DNA of 64,000 bases from Streptomyces roseus (GTDB lineage: Bacteria; Actinomycetota; Actinomycetes; Streptomycetales; Streptomycetaceae), in assembly GCF_001044425.1 (NCBI RefSeq), contig NZ_LFML01000150.1, positions 1 through 64,000 of the forward strand. Reading direction: 5' to 3'. Made by a program: the position numbers and the translations under genes. The first letter of the stretch is position 1, and every line of letters starts with the position of its first letter. Of this stretch, positions 19,301 through 26,302 are shown piece after piece. Under the pieces are notes generated by a model that saw only the letters and a program-made list of their open reading frames with translations, made no database searches and was not told the origin of the DNA.

Positions 19301-20262
19301 GCGCAGGCGACGACGGTGGCCTCGGTGGGCCCGTACGTGTTCCAGACCTCCCGGCCCTCGGTGACCAGGCGCTGGGTCAGCTCGGGCGGGCAGGCCTCGC
19401 CGCCGAAGATCAGCAGCCGGACCTCGTCGAGGGTTTCGGGCTCCCACAGCGCGGCCAGGGTCGGCACGGTGGAGACCACGCTGATCTCCTGCTCCACGAG
19501 CCAGGGGCCGAGGTCGGCGCCGCTGCGCACCTGGGAGCGGGGGACCGGCACGAGGCAGGCGCCGTAGCGCCAGGCGAGCCACATCTCCTCGCAGGAGGCG
19601 TCGAAGGCGACGGACAGGCCGGCCATGACCCGGTCGCCGGGGCCGATGGGCTCCTCGGTGAGGAACAGCGCGGCCTCGGCGTCCACGAACGCGGCGGCGC
19701 TGCGGTGGCTGACGGCGACGCCCTTGGGCTTGCCGGTGGAGCCGGAGGTGAAGATGATCCACGCGTCGTGCTCGGGGCCGGGGCGCGCGGCGGAGCCGGG
19801 GACGCCGGGCAGGCCGGTGACGTCGATGCGCTGTCCGCCGCCCAGCACGGCCCGTACGCCGGCCTCGCCGAAGACCAGCTCGGCACGCTCCTCGGGGTCC
19901 TCGGCGTCGACCGGGACATAGGCGGCGCCTGCGGCGAGTACGGCGAGAATGGCCACATACAGTTCGTTGGTGCCGGAGGGCACGCGGACGCCGACCCGGT
20001 CTCCGAGGCCCACGCCGGCGGCCGCGAGCGCGCGCCGGCGGCGTTCCACCTCGACGGCCAGTGCCCGGTAGGTCAGCTGGGCGGTGCCGTCGTCGAGGGC
20101 GAGCTCGTCGGGGTAGGCCCGTACGGTCGTCTCGAAGAGGTCGACGAGGGTGCGCGCGGAGGCGGCGGGCCCGGCGGAGAACCGGGCGAACTTGCCGGAC
20201 TCCTCGCGCGCGTCGTTGTCGTCGAGCAGGGTCGGATCACCGTGCTCAGATGTGGCTGCCAT
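16354..20262 (-). CDS. Pls/PosA-type membrane NRPS (poly-amino-acid synthetase-like)
   Basis: 1302 residues, close in size to epsilon-poly-L-lysine synthetase (Pls). An adenylation domain spans about 38-505: A3 IIFTSGSTGKPKGVAVSH (169-186), A5 NTYGPTEATV (308-317), A7 YRSGDLV (391-397), A8 RRIELGEVD (419-427), A10 K497. A thiolation domain follows with phosphopantetheine Ser552 in FFAIGGNSL. The rest alternates membrane helices with three left-handed beta-helix-like acyltransferase domains (about 740-870, 1000-1090, 1200-1300), as in Pls. Aligning by hand to GrsA gives the specificity residues D221 A222 E225 S264 I285 G287 T309 V317 V318 K497, near the lysine code. No thioesterase or condensation domain. 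GAGGG lies 4 nt before the ATG. It heads an operon with the M1 peptidase. Confidence 0.92.
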   Translation of the reverse strand: MAATSEHGDPTLLDDNDAREESGKFARFSAGPAASARTLVDLFETTVRAYPDELALDDGTAQLTYRALAVEVERRRRALAAAGVGLGDRVGVRVPSGTNELYVAILAVLAAGAAYVPVDAEDPEERAELVFGEAGVRAVLGGGQRIDVTGLPGVPGSAARPGPEHDAWIIFTSGSTGKPKGVAVSHRSAAAFVDAEAALFLTEEPIGPGDRVMAGLSVAFDASCEEMWLAWRYGACLVPVPRSQVRSGADLGPWLVEQEISVVSTVPTLAALWEPETLDEVRLLIFGGEACPPELTQRLVTEGREVWNTYGPTEATVVACAALLTGEEPIRIGLPLNGWELAVVDESGEPVPMGGSGQLVIGGVGLARYLDPEKDAEKYAPLESLGWERAYRSGDLVRAEPEGLIFLGRADEQIKLGGRRIELGEVDAALQALPGVAGAAAAVRTARSGNQLLVGYLVAQEGWDHAAAVERLRAELPAALVPLLARVDELPTRTSGKVDRAALPWPLPELETTGSAEQLYGTEAWLAEQWAETLGVGVSGAADDFFAIGGNSLAAAQLTTRLRTRYPRAAVLDIYQQPVLRKLARRLEKSVQDDEASRIVVPVPLRAKIVQSLLLLPLFTLVGLRWSVALLALGNALHWFGAYPWAPTASWWAVVPAAALLFSPPGRLAIAAGGARLLLRGVKAGRHPRGGSVHLRLWTAERLAEYVGATSLTGSWLERYARALGAKVGPEVDLHSLPPVTGMLKLGRGCAVESEVDLCGHWLDGDRLVIGPVKVGAGAVVGTRSLLFPGARVGKRAEVAPGSAVAGTVPTGQRWAGAPAVKLGKAKHNWPKQRPPRGPFWRAAYGAAGVGLTALPVLSTVPALLVVSRFVPAGAGLAEALRGALIAVVPGALAYGFTYAALLLVSVRLLSLGLRTGTHPTHSRVGWQAWTVTQLMDLARDTLFPLYAGLITPVWLRLLGMKIGRGAEVSTVLALPSLTTVGEGAFLADDTLTAPYELGGGWMRIGHSEIGRRAFLGNSGMTAPGRSVPDGGLVGVLSATPKKAKKGSSYLGLPPVKLPRSAESSDQSRTYDPPAHLLWARGLVELCRLLPVFCSAALAVLMVAALCALATAGGGPGVWGTALLSGVVLLAAGVAAGAVSVVAKWLLVGRHRTGEHPLWSGFVWRNELADTFVEVLAVPWLAGSVPGTPLLNLWLRGLGARIGRGVWCESYWLPESDLVELGDGVTVNRGCVLQTHLFHDRILRTDTVVLREGATLGPGGIVLPGSSVGAHSTLGPASLVMAGESVPADTRWLGNPIEAWRA

Positions 20263-20325
20263 CGGCCCTCGCGTCTCGCTCCCCGGGGGAACATCCGGGT
20301 CGCCGGCGGAGCCCAGGTCTGCCCG

Positions 20326-20353
20326 GGTTGTTCCGGTCCGGCGTCGAACAACC
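20326..20353. promoter_or_regulatory. Inverted repeat GGTTGTTC-N12-GAACAACC upstream of the Pls-type gene
   Basis: Perfect 8-bp arms separated by 12 bp, 64 bp upstream of the synthetase start, in a short intergenic region. Shape and position fit an operator for a dimeric repressor or activator. No regulator gene lies next to it. Confidence 0.4.
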
Positions 20354-20506
20354 GGCCATTCTACTGCGGCATCAAGAGTTTTCTCGCTGAAGGCTCGGCC
20401 CGTGGCGCAGAAGAGCCGGTCCGGCCGGGACCATCGGCAGGACGCCGGACGGGTGGTCGTGGTGACGGTGCGGCGCAGGTGGCGCGGCCCGCCCGCCGCC
20501 TCGGGG

Positions 20507-21268
20507 TCAGCCGCGTTCGAAGCCGTGGGTGCGGCCGATGACGGAGAAGCCGCGGCGCTCGTACCAGTGGCGTGGCCAGTCCGCCGCGTCGGCGGTCAGG
20601 AACCGGGTGCCGCAGTCCTGGCCGGCGGCCAGGCGCAGGGCGGTGGACAGGACGGCGTCGGCGTGACCCCGCCCGAGGTGGGCCTCGGAGGTGATCAGGT
20701 CCTCTATCTGGGCCAGGCCGGCCGCCCGGTCCAGATAGAGGTCGGCCCAGGAGGCGACCTCTCCCTCCGCCGTACGGGCGCCGACGAAGTGGACGACGTC
20801 GGCCGCGCTGCGGCGGGCCTCGCGCCGGTCGACGAGGTGGCGCACCACCGCGTCGCCGGCGTCCGGAAGCAGGTCCCGCCATCGCCGGGTGAGGGGGATG
20901 CGCAGGGCGTCGAGGTCCACCACCTCAGCCGACCCGCCGGCCGGGACCGGGCCTTCGTGCAGCATGACCAGATAGGTGGAGTGCGTGTATCCGGCCCTGA
21001 CCAGCGGCTCTGCGCACGCCGCGCCGACTTCGTCGTCGAGGACGGAGATCAGCCGGTAGGGAAGATGTCCCAGCGCCTCCTCCGCGACGGCGGGCAGCGC
21101 CTCGGGGGCGGCGGCCCCGTCGACGATGAGTTGGTTGTTCGCGTGGGAATGGACGAAGGCGTCGTCATATACGGCGAACCCGCCGGGGAGGTCGACGACG
21201 CGCGCGGCCTGGCGGCGGGCGAAGGCCGACAGGAAGGAGGTGATTCGGGGTAGGGCCGAATGGGGCAT
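20507..21268 (-). CDS. GNAT-family N-acetyltransferase
   Basis: 253 residues. The C-terminal 130 residues hold the GNAT fold: ASWADLYLDRAAGLAQIEDLITSEAHLGRGHADAVLSTAL, where LITSEAHLGRGHA is the acetyl-CoA pyrophosphate loop (R/Q-x-x-G-x-G/A variant), and WPRHWYERRGFSVIGRTHGF closes the domain. The N-terminal part (LPGGFAVYDDAFVHSHANNQLIV) resembles the first half of tandem-GNAT proteins. Cytoplasmic. It lies upstream of the Pls-type gene in the same direction, 244 bp away, with the inverted repeat between them, so it is probably a separate unit. Substrate unknown. Confidence 0.85.
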   Translation of the reverse strand: MPHSALPRITSFLSAFARRQAARVVDLPGGFAVYDDAFVHSHANNQLIVDGAAAPEALPAVAEEALGHLPYRLISVLDDEVGAACAEPLVRAGYTHSTYLVMLHEGPVPAGGSAEVVDLDALRIPLTRRWRDLLPDAGDAVVRHLVDRREARRSAADVVHFVGARTAEGEVASWADLYLDRAAGLAQIEDLITSEAHLGRGHADAVLSTALRLAAGQDCGTRFLTADAADWPRHWYERRGFSVIGRTHGFERG

Positions 21269-21397
21269 GGGGGGAGCTTAGACAGGCGTGGATGATGGCC
21301 GCCATCGCATTGTGTGGAGGTACCGCCCGACCCTGCCCGGGCGGGTGACCACGCCCTTCGGGCCCTCAAGACGGGCGGTTCAGGCGGTTCAGGCGGC

Positions 21398-21889
21398 TCA
21401 GGTGGCACGGGTATAGCGGACGTTTCCGCTCCAGATGCGTTCGAGTCGTACTCGGGTGCCCGGCCGCGGGGCGTGCCAGATCTTGTCATGACCGGCGTAG
21501 ATTCCCACATGTCCTATGGCCGAGCCCGCGGGAAAGAAGACCAGATCGCCCGGTATGCGCTCAACACGGCCGATGTGGCGTGTGTGTTCGTACTGTTGGT
21601 CGGCCGTGCGGGGGAGTACCCGGCCGGCCTGCCGGAAGGCGTAGAGCGTGAGGCCCGAACAGTCGAATTCCCGCGGCCCCGTCGCGCCGTAGACGTAGGG
21701 CGCGCCCCGCTTGGATGCGGCGATTTCGACGGCCTTGGCGCCGTACGGGGAGGCCGCCTCGGCCTCGGCTGCGGGGCCGGTGAAGCTGGCGAGGGAGATT
21801 ATGACGCAGAACGTGAGGACGGTGGTGACACGGCGGGTCGTGCGGTGGTCGGGGCGAGGTTTTCGTTTGTCCGTACTGGTGCAACTCAA
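21398..21889 (-). CDS. Secreted NlpC/P60 cell-wall hydrolase
   Basis: A TTG start (LSCTSTDKRK) is chosen because a consensus GGAGG lies 8 nt upstream (21898-21902); this gives 163 residues. A signal peptide follows: basic stretch, then VTTVLTFCVIISLASFTGPAAEAEA. The mature protein is a single NlpC/P60 domain with catalytic Cys in FDCSGLTLYAF, catalytic His in IGHVGIYAGHDK and a third polar residue in KIWHAPRPG. It should cut the peptide stems of peptidoglycan outside the cell. It is small: no LysM, SH3 or coiled-coil targeting part. Upstream sequence is AT-rich for this genome. Confidence 0.88.
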   Translation of the reverse strand: MSCTSTDKRKPRPDHRTTRRVTTVLTFCVIISLASFTGPAAEAEAASPYGAKAVEIAASKRGAPYVYGATGPREFDCSGLTLYAFRQAGRVLPRTADQQYEHTRHIGRVERIPGDLVFFPAGSAIGHVGIYAGHDKIWHAPRPGTRVRLERIWSGNVRYTRAT

Positions 21890-22066
21890 TCGTGATACCT
21901 CCGCATTGTGTTGCTGAAACAGTCCCGGTGAGGTTCTGCGTCGGTGACATTGCGTACTGGCTCTCGATGGCGGACCAGTTTTGTCCGATCGGCGCGAAGT
22001 TCCGGCCATCGGACACGGCTTCAAATATCTCGGTTCAGTAAAATCGTCCGGGCTTGTGCGTATGGA

Positions 22067-22693
22067 TTACTTTTCGAATGCCCAGGATGCGATGTCGCGG
22101 TAGTGGATCGGGCCGGGGCCTCGGCCTATGTTGCTGCCGACCAGGTGGAGGCGTTCGGCCCGCCATGCGCGGCCGGCGAACTCCGTGAGTGTGGCAGCGA
22201 CTTCCAGGGTGCTGGACTGGTCGCTGCGGCGGGAGCGGGCCAGCGTGAGGTGGGGGCGCAGCGGCCGGTCCATGAAGGGGATCCCGCATTCCCTGATGAC
22301 GGTACGGACCTGCGAAGTCAGCTGGTGCAGCCCGTCGATCTCCCCTTCGATCCCGCTCCACAGGACCCGCCGGTCGAAGTGCCCGCTGCCGCGCAGCGCA
22401 AGCTCCAGGGGCCGGTGTGCCGCCGCGAGGGCGGCGAGCGGGGGCCGCAGGAGCGGTACGGCGGAGACCGGGAGTTCACCGAGGAAGGCCAAAGTGATGT
22501 GCCAGTCCTCGATGCGGTTCCACCGCAGGTCCGGATGGGTGCGGTACGAGGGCCGCAGCTCCCGGGCCAGTTCCTCCTTGGCGTCGTCGGGCGGGGCGAG
22601 GGCGATGAACACGCGGGTGGTCGCGGCGGCGGAGGGGGACCGGCTCTGATCGTTCACGGGGGACTTCGTACCGCACCCCGGCGCTCCCGTCAT
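22067..22693 (-). CDS. thpR: RNA 2',3'-cyclic phosphodiesterase (LigT-like)
   Basis: 208 residues of the 2H phosphoesterase superfamily with both HxT motifs, DWHITLAFLGEL (about residues 63-74) and RPHLTLARSRR (about 146-156), and the opening RVFIALAPPDDAKEELARELRP. Family members open 2',3'-cyclic phosphates on RNA ends and can ligate tRNA halves in vitro. Cytoplasmic. The ATG at 22693 is used, but a GTG at 22657 (VNDQSRSPS) closer to the conserved region is equally possible since neither has a strong ribosome site. Single-gene unit as far as visible. Confidence 0.9.
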   Translation of the reverse strand: MTGAPGCGTKSPVNDQSRSPSAAATTRVFIALAPPDDAKEELARELRPSYRTHPDLRWNRIEDWHITLAFLGELPVSAVPLLRPPLAALAAAHRPLELALRGSGHFDRRVLWSGIEGEIDGLHQLTSQVRTVIRECGIPFMDRPLRPHLTLARSRRSDQSSTLEVAATLTEFAGRAWRAERLHLVGSNIGRGPGPIHYRDIASWAFEK

Positions 22694-22809
22694 CTTCCGC
22701 CCCGCGCCGCGCCGGTGGGGCGGGCCTTTCGGTGACCGGGGACGTGCGCTGACGGGCCGTCAGTTATGTGTGCGGGTCGGAGATTTGATCCCGTGGTGGC
22801 GGCCGGGGC

Positions 22810-23640
22810 TCAGGCGCGTGCGGTCAGGCGCTTCGTGAGCAGGGTGCCCACCACGATCAGCGCCGCGCCCAGCCACCACATGTTGTCGAAGATCAGGACG
22901 GCGATGCCGGCCGGCACCAGCAGCCCGGCCAGGGGTGCCAACATCCCGGCGAGGTGCGGCGGCTCGGGGCCGGGCTGACCCGCCTCCCGCAGGGCCCGGG
23001 CGCGAGCGACGTCGGGGTACCACTCGGTGAAGCGCACGGCCCCGACGATGGCCAGGATCTGGATGATCCATCCGGTCCAGATGTTGTTCGGATTGTGCAG
23101 CACCAGGTCGCCGTACGCGCCCGCCGCCGCGGCCACCAGGAACGCCAGCCCCCACGCGCCGGTGATGAGGTAGTTCGTCCTCAGGAACGTGGGTTTGTTC
23201 CAGTACTCGGGATCGACCCGCTCCCGCGCGTACTGGAGGGTGAACGGCATCCGGATCGCCATGGACCCGAAGGCGATCAGGACGAGGGCGATGTTGGAGA
23301 CCTCGCCCGCGTACGTCTCCAGCCATGTGCGCGTGCCCGCGCTCGCGAGGAGGCCGATGACGGCGAGGATCGCGAAGAAGACCAGGTCGGCGATTTCCAG
23401 CAGCTTCCACGAGCTGCCCTTGTTGATCATCCGACCCGCCGTGACCAGCACGATCGTCGTCGCGAGAGCCAAGGCAACCGAGATCTCGAACCGGCCCGGC
23501 CCGACCAGGAGCGAAAAGATGATCCACGGCGCCATGCCGATGACGGGATTCTCCAGGAATCCCGCGATCGCACCGCGGGACGCGGGGGACCCATCGCGCT
23601 TCACCCTTCCAGAGTGCGCCGGTGTGTCCCAGGGGGCCAT
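22810..23640 (-). CDS. Polytopic membrane protein, unknown function
   Basis: About 276 residues with six to seven hydrophobic helices (for example GMAPWIIFSLLV, FEISVALALATTIVLVTA, LEIADLVFFAILAVIGLLA, LITGAWGLAFLVAAAAGAYGD and WWLGAALIVVGTLL). A central cytoplasmic loop has YARERVDPEYWNKPTFLRTNYLITGAWG, a pattern I associate with conserved hypothetical actinobacterial membrane proteins. The start is uncertain: the ATG at 23640 (MAPWDTPAHSG) and a GTG at 23604 both lack good ribosome sites. Divergent from the VOC gene. No function assigned. Confidence 0.7.
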   Translation of the reverse strand: MAPWDTPAHSGRVKRDGSPASRGAIAGFLENPVIGMAPWIIFSLLVGPGRFEISVALALATTIVLVTAGRMINKGSSWKLLEIADLVFFAILAVIGLLASAGTRTWLETYAGEVSNIALVLIAFGSMAIRMPFTLQYARERVDPEYWNKPTFLRTNYLITGAWGLAFLVAAAAGAYGDLVLHNPNNIWTGWIIQILAIVGAVRFTEWYPDVARARALREAGQPGPEPPHLAGMLAPLAGLLVPAGIAVLIFDNMWWLGAALIVVGTLLTKRLTARA

Positions 23641-23710
23641 TCGGTGGGTGGAGGCGCGGGGGAGGCGAGTGTCTGCCCGCGGTTCGGAGCGCGGTGGGCA
23701 GAGTGGGGGC

Positions 23711-24136
23711 ATGCATGCCGACGACAGCAGCCCCCTGGCCCGTGCGCACGTCGCGACCCGTCTTCCGGCTCAGGACCTGGACCGGGCGCGGCGCTTCTAC
23801 GCCGAGAAGCTCGGCATGGAGCCCGCCGACGAGCGGCCCGGCGGGCTGCTGTACCGGTGCGGGACGACGGAGTTCGTGCTGTTCAAGTCGACGGGGGCCG
23901 CATCCGGCACCTTCACCCAGATGGCGTTGACGGTCGACGACATCGAGGCGGTCGTGGCGGAACTGAGGAGGCGCGGAGTGAGCTTCGAGGAGGTGGACGC
24001 GCCCGGGTTCCGGACGCAGGACGGGATCGCCGAGATCGAGGGGAACTATCCGAGCAAGGGAGCGCGGGGAGAGCGCGCCGCCTGGTTCCGGGACAGCGAG
24101 GGCAACCTGCTGGGCATCGGCGAACCGGTCCGCTGA
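23711..24136 (+). CDS. VOC-superfamily (glyoxalase-like) protein
   Basis: 141 residues with one VOC repeat pair: VATRLPAQDLDRARRFYAEKLGMEP at the start and AAWFRDSEGNLLGIGEP at the end, the usual beta-alpha-beta-beta-beta borders with candidate metal ligands (His near residue 13, Glu near the end). Members range from glyoxalase I to antibiotic-binding proteins and dioxygenases, so function is open. An upstream GGGGG run near the ATG gives a fair ribosome site. Single gene, divergent from the membrane protein gene. Confidence 0.82.
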   Translation: MHADDSSPLARAHVATRLPAQDLDRARRFYAEKLGMEPADERPGGLLYRCGTTEFVLFKSTGAASGTFTQMALTVDDIEAVVAELRRRGVSFEEVDAPGFRTQDGIAEIEGNYPSKGARGERAAWFRDSEGNLLGIGEPVR

Positions 24137-24206
24137 CAAGCCGCGGGCGCGGGTCGCGGGCCGGTGCCGTCGCCGGCCGAGACGGCGGTGGCGGGGCGCA
24201 CGGGGG

Positions 24207-24620
24207 TCAGCGGTCGCTCTCCACCGTCACCTCGTGGGGCCAGACGCCGTGGTCCACGAAGTACGCCACCGCCCGGCACGCGAGCGTGAAGGGCACGGTG
24301 TCCCTGTCGCGGCGCCTGTCGGTCTGCCCGTCGCGCATCGCGTAGCCGCCGGAGTCGCCCGTGCCGTTCGGATCGACGAGGCGCTCGACGGGACCACCCG
24401 CGTCGTCCCGGAGGGAAACTGCCGCGCGATCGCCGTTCGTGACCACGGACAGCGACCGGCCCCGGCCGTCCTCGAACCAGGTCTCGTTGCTCGCCCAGTC
24501 CAGCCTGCGCACCAGCAGCTCGCGGGCCTCCTGGCCGCAGTAGCCGCCGTCGGGGGCGGAGCCCCGCAGGCTCCAGCGCCGTGGAACGGCCATGGGATCC
24601 TCCGATCCGACGAGGGTCAT
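24207..24620 (-). CDS. Imm1-like immunity protein (tentative)
   Basis: 137 residues, no signal peptide. The order WFEDGRGRSLSVVTNGDRAAVSLRDD..., GGYAMRDGQ..., DTVPFTLACRAVAYFVDHGVWPHEVTVE looks like actinobacterial Imm1-type immunity proteins, which end with 'VP...A...FF..G..P..V.W'. Such proteins neutralise polymorphic toxins or deaminase-type effectors. Its ATG overlaps the stop of the upstream small membrane-protein gene (ATGA), so the two are cotranscribed. No toxin gene is next to it. The family call rests on recalled pattern only and is moderate. Confidence 0.5.
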   Translation of the reverse strand: MTLVGSEDPMAVPRRWSLRGSAPDGGYCGQEARELLVRRLDWASNETWFEDGRGRSLSVVTNGDRAAVSLRDDAGGPVERLVDPNGTGDSGGYAMRDGQTDRRRDRDTVPFTLACRAVAYFVDHGVWPHEVTVESDR

Positions 24621-24958
24621 GCGTAGTGGCTGAGGATCACCAGCAGCGCCGTGCACTCCGCGAGGAGCTGGGCGGCCAGCGCCGCCTGCCGCACCCGCAG
24701 TGCGGGCGCGGCCAGGGCGACCACCAACGCCACGACGGCGACGCCGGCACCCCAGACGAACAGCCACCCGGGCAGCCCCCGCGCGCACTCCACCCCGTAG
24801 GTCACACAGCCCGACACCCGTACGGAGGACAGGAGCAGTATGACGGCGGCCAGGACTGCCGGGACGAACAGGGCGGCGGACAGGCCCGACCAGAACCGGG
24901 TGCGGTCCTTCCGTACGGTCTGCACCAGGGGCGTCGCAGGGCGAGCGGTTGCGTTCAT
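24617..24958 (-). CDS. Small multi-span membrane protein, unknown
   Basis: 113 residues beginning MNATARPATPLVQ. A basic N-terminus is followed by three hydrophobic helices (FWSGLSAALFVPAVLAAVILLLSS, WLFVWGAGVAVVALVVALAA and LAAQLLAECTALLVILSHY). Two Cys in VSGCVTYGVECARG lie in the first outside loop and could form a disulfide. Coupled by ATGA to the Imm1-like gene downstream, so they may act together. No family recognised. Confidence 0.65.
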   Translation of the reverse strand: MNATARPATPLVQTVRKDRTRFWSGLSAALFVPAVLAAVILLLSSVRVSGCVTYGVECARGLPGWLFVWGAGVAVVALVVALAAPALRVRQAALAAQLLAECTALLVILSHYA

Positions 24959-25028
24959 GCCTCGATCCCACACGTTCGGCGGGCACGGCACAGCCGTCCC
25001 GGTACTCACCTCACGGTGTGCGACGTAC

Positions 25029-25556
25029 TCAGTCCCCGGCCTGCGAACGCCGGGCCGGCGGGCCGCCCTGGCGTTCGCCCCGCTCACGCACCAGTTCCTC
25101 GACGGCGCTCGGCAGGGTCGTCTCGAAGTCGATCATCTTCGCCCAGGTCGGGGCGACGACGATCCGGACCATGCCGTCGTAGAGGGACCGGACCTCCGCC
25201 TCCCACTTGAGGCGCTGCTCGGGCGTCATCGTGTACGCCCCGTTCGACTGCAGGAACTCTTCCGGGATGCCCTCCACGACGTCGAGTTCGGCCCGCCCGC
25301 GGACGAGCAGGATCTTCGGCGGGTGCACCTCGGTGTCGATCGTCAGGGCGACCGCCGGGGCGTCGCGCAGGGCCGCGACCTTCGGCGCGTTCTTCGCCGT
25401 GCACATCACGACCTCGGAGCCGTTCCAGAAGAAGCCGATCGGGACGACACGGGGCGTGCCGTCCTTCGCGGTGTAGGCGAGGCGGGTCAGGTCGCGGGCC
25501 AGCAGCTCCTGACTGACGGGATGGTTCAGGACCTCGGTGATCTCGCTCGGCCGCAC
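25029..25556 (-). CDS. Pyridoxamine 5'-phosphate oxidase-like flavin/F420-binding protein
   Basis: 175 residues from a GTG start (MRPSEITEVLNHP). The split-beta-barrel fold of PNPOx-like proteins is recognisable: LARDLTRLAYTAKDGTPRVVPIGFFWNGSEVVMCTAKNAPKVAALRDAPAVALTID, then a helical middle and MVRIVVAPTWAKMIDFETTLP. Actinobacterial members bind FMN, haem or F420 and reduce small organic substrates. Cytoplasmic, single gene. The upstream sequence AAGGCGGG is a plausible ribosome site. Confidence 0.85.
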   Translation of the reverse strand: MRPSEITEVLNHPVSQELLARDLTRLAYTAKDGTPRVVPIGFFWNGSEVVMCTAKNAPKVAALRDAPAVALTIDTEVHPPKILLVRGRAELDVVEGIPEEFLQSNGAYTMTPEQRLKWEAEVRSLYDGMVRIVVAPTWAKMIDFETTLPSAVEELVRERGERQGGPPARRSQAGD

Positions 25557-25618
25557 GGCCGCACCCGCCTTCCACGTCTGATCGCCGGTACCACCTCAGC
25601 TTAGGAGAGACCGGGACG

Positions 25619-26302
25619 TCACGCGGTGCTCGTCATGCGGGCGAAGACGACCACGTTGCTGTCGTAGTAGTGCTTCTTCGGGTCGAAGTCGCCGCCGCAG
25701 GTGACCAGGCGCAGGCCCGCGTAGTCGAGGTTCTTGTAGACGTCGAGGGTGGGGAAATCGGCCTTCGGGTACTCGGCCACCCGCTCCACCGTGAACGTGG
25801 CCGTCTTGGCGTCCCGCCGGGTGACGTCGATGGTGTCACCGGCCTTCATCGTCTTCAGCTTCTCGAACACGGCCGCCGCGCCGTTCCAGGTGACATGGCC
25901 GGCGATGACGGCCGGCCCCTGGGAGCCGGGGGTCGGGCCCGGCTCGTACCAGCCGGCGAGGGCGGGGTTCTTCGGCGTCTCCATGCTGCCGTCCGTGTTC
26001 TGGCGCAGCGTCTCCAGGGTGCTGGAGAGGCCCAGGGACGGGATGGCGATCTTCTGCGGTTCAGACCGGGCCAGGGCAGGCGCTGCCTGCGCCGCGGCCT
26101 TCGGCGGCGGCGTGGGGTGTCCGCCCGCGGAGGCCCCCGCGCCGGGAGCGGATCCGGTGGCGCCGCCCGCCGGGGCGGGGGACCCCGCCGCGGAGTACGC
26201 CCCGGGGCCCTTGCCCCCGCACGCGGTCAGCAGCAGCGTGGCCAGGGCGGCCGCGCCGAGTGCGCGGCGCACGGTACGGGGGGAGGTGCGGCCGCCCTTC
26301 AC
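25619..26302 (-). CDS. Class F-type sortase (lipoprotein-like N-terminus)
   Basis: 227 residues. Residues 1-28 form a signal with a lipobox (LLTAC, Cys28), then a low-complexity Gly/Pro/Ala stalk to about 80, then the sortase barrel: catalytic H136 in VIAGHVTW, C202 in LVTCGG and R222 near the end. This compact domain, with TPGSQGPAVIAGH and the short C-terminus, matches class F (or E) actinobacterial sortases, which attach proteins to the cell wall. The start overlaps the stop of the upstream surface-protein gene (ATGA), so that protein is the most likely substrate. Class F versus E cannot be settled here. Confidence 0.88.
   Translation of the reverse strand: MKGGRTSPRTVRRALGAAALATLLLTACGGKGPGAYSAAGSPAPAGGATGSAPGAGASAGGHPTPPPKAAAQAAPALARSEPQKIAIPSLGLSSTLETLRQNTDGSMETPKNPALAGWYEPGPTPGSQGPAVIAGHVTWNGAAAVFEKLKTMKAGDTIDVTRRDAKTATFTVERVAEYPKADFPTLDVYKNLDYAGLRLVTCGGDFDPKKHYYDSNVVVFARMTSTA

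Noticed and set aside
15061..20541. A very long open frame (over 1800 codons) on the plus strand opposite the Pls-type and M1 genes.
   Set aside because: It lies antisense to two genes with clear motifs, is rich in Gly/Arg/Val low-complexity sequence, and arises from GC3 bias of the other strand.
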